From contig NZ_NAEW01000023.1 in assembly GCF_002075345.1 (NCBI RefSeq), positions 1 through 43,884 on the forward strand: a stretch of DNA of 43,884 bases, given 5' to 3'. This document shows positions 43,490 through 43,884 of this stretch, piece by piece (within the stretch, counting starts at the first letter, position 1; each line of letters opens with the position of its first letter). The DNA comes from Citrobacter braakii. Lineage in GTDB: Bacteria; Pseudomonadota; Gammaproteobacteria; Enterobacterales; Enterobacteriaceae. The notes below the pieces were generated by a model. It ran no database searches, was not told the DNA's origin, and saw nothing but the letters and a program-made list of their open reading frames with translations. A program made the translations under genes and the position numbers.

Positions 43490-43529
43490 AAATATCCCTG
43501 TCACAGAGCAGGACTAAAGGAGAAAACAG

Positions 43530-43884
43530 GTGAAAAACAGCAGAATAAGCCGTGTGATTTTACTCGCACTGGCGGCAGCATGGAGCCAGTGCAGCCCGGC
43601 GGCCGTCAACGTCGACCGGACCCGTATTATCATGGATGCGCCGCAGAAAACGGTGGCCATCACGCTGAATAACGATGACAAAACCACGCCGTTCCTGGCG
43701 CAGTCCTGGGTGACGGATGCTGACGGGGTGAGAACGGATGCGCTGATGGCGCTGCCGCCGCTGCAGCGTATTGATGCCGGACAGAAATCCCAGGTCCGTA
43801 TCACCCAGGTTCGCGGGCTGACAGACAAGCTCCCTCAGGACAGGGAAACGCTGTTCTGGTTTAACGTGCGGGGCGTTCCCCCGA
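43530..43884 (+). CDS. Periplasmic fimbrial chaperone, truncated by the window
   Basis: Starts with GTG at 43530, 7 bases after AAAGGAG, 40 bases beyond the usher stop. 118 residues are visible: signal peptide (VILLALAAAWSQCSPAA), then VNVDRTRIIMDAPQKTVAIT with the family Arg that anchors the subunit C-terminus (VDRTRIIM). Further on is the PapD/FimC signature ETLFWFNVRGVPP. It holds and delivers subunits to the usher. The second domain lies off the window. The order subunit–usher–chaperone is the reverse of the common subunit–chaperone–usher order. Confidence 0.9.
   Translation, partial: MKNSRISRVILLALAAAWSQCSPAAVNVDRTRIIMDAPQKTVAITLNNDDKTTPFLAQSWVTDADGVRTDALMALPPLQRIDAGQKSQVRITQVRGLTDKLPQDRETLFWFNVRGVPP

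Noticed and set aside
1-43884. CRISPR arrays, tRNA or rRNA genes, prophage structural genes
   Set aside because: No regularly spaced repeats, no cloverleaf or ribosomal RNA sequence, and no phage gene could be recognised on either strand.

Overview
The window looks like chromosomal accessory DNA from a member of the Enterobacteriaceae, of the Klebsiella / Enterobacter / Citrobacter / E. coli type. The dmlR–dmlA–yeaV–yeaW–yeaX block reads as close E. coli homologues, there is a complete type II aryl polyene cluster, and there is a chaperone–usher fimbrial operon. The genus cannot be fixed from this sequence. No rRNA, tRNA or CRISPR array was seen.

Layout. (1) 1–7.3 kb: the first codons of a leftward exported protein at the very edge, a long non-coding gap, a secreted YncE-like beta-propeller, and a tripartite exporter (macA–macB–NodT-type outer-membrane factor) with 4-nt spacing or overlaps. 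A ~50-bp sequence element occurs twice, in opposite orientations. One copy faces the left-edge gene and the other faces macA, which suggests shared control. (2) 7.3–8.7 kb: gene debris, with transposase fragments and a broken TetR gene, crossed by a perfect 46-bp inverted repeat. (3) 8.7–17.2 kb: a leftward carnitine-degradation block (D-malate dehydrogenase, BCCT transporter, Rieske oxygenase, aldehyde dehydrogenase, reductase) followed by a SatP-like acetate carrier. The divergent activator dmlR carries an in-frame amber codon. (4) 17.3–20.2 kb: two tandem small XRE regulators resembling restriction–modification controller (C) proteins, divergent from an APC-type permease and a creatininase-family amidohydrolase. 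Three copies of a C-box-like site lie here. The permease leader has a short peptide frame ending exactly at a terminator-like hairpin. (5) 20.3–20.5 kb: an IS982-family transposase remnant. (6) 20.6–35.8 kb: an 18-gene leftward aryl polyene (APE) cluster, apeA to apeR, ending in a hairpin terminator. (7) 36.2–39.5 kb: three overlapping rightward genes for two outer-membrane barrel proteins and a DUF4056-like exported protein, function unknown. (8) 39.5 kb to the end: an 800-bp AT-rich regulatory region with a consensus CRP site, then fimbrial subunit, usher and a truncated chaperone.

How the parts fit. In block 3 the steps are uptake of carnitine or a related betaine, oxygenative cleavage to trimethylamine and malic semialdehyde, oxidation to malate, then DmlA decarboxylation to pyruvate. 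This is a complete route in one place. In block 6 an acyl-AMP ligase, two ACPs, ketosynthases with a chain-length-factor-like partner, ketoreductase, dehydratases, acyltransferases, an MMPL exporter and LolA-like proteins build and place an outer-membrane polyene lipid.

The most unusual signals are the orphan C-protein-like regulators with C-boxes on a metabolic operon, the leader-peptide/terminator arrangement beside them, the duplicated upstream element around the beta-propeller gene, and the uncharacterised three-gene outer-membrane operon.
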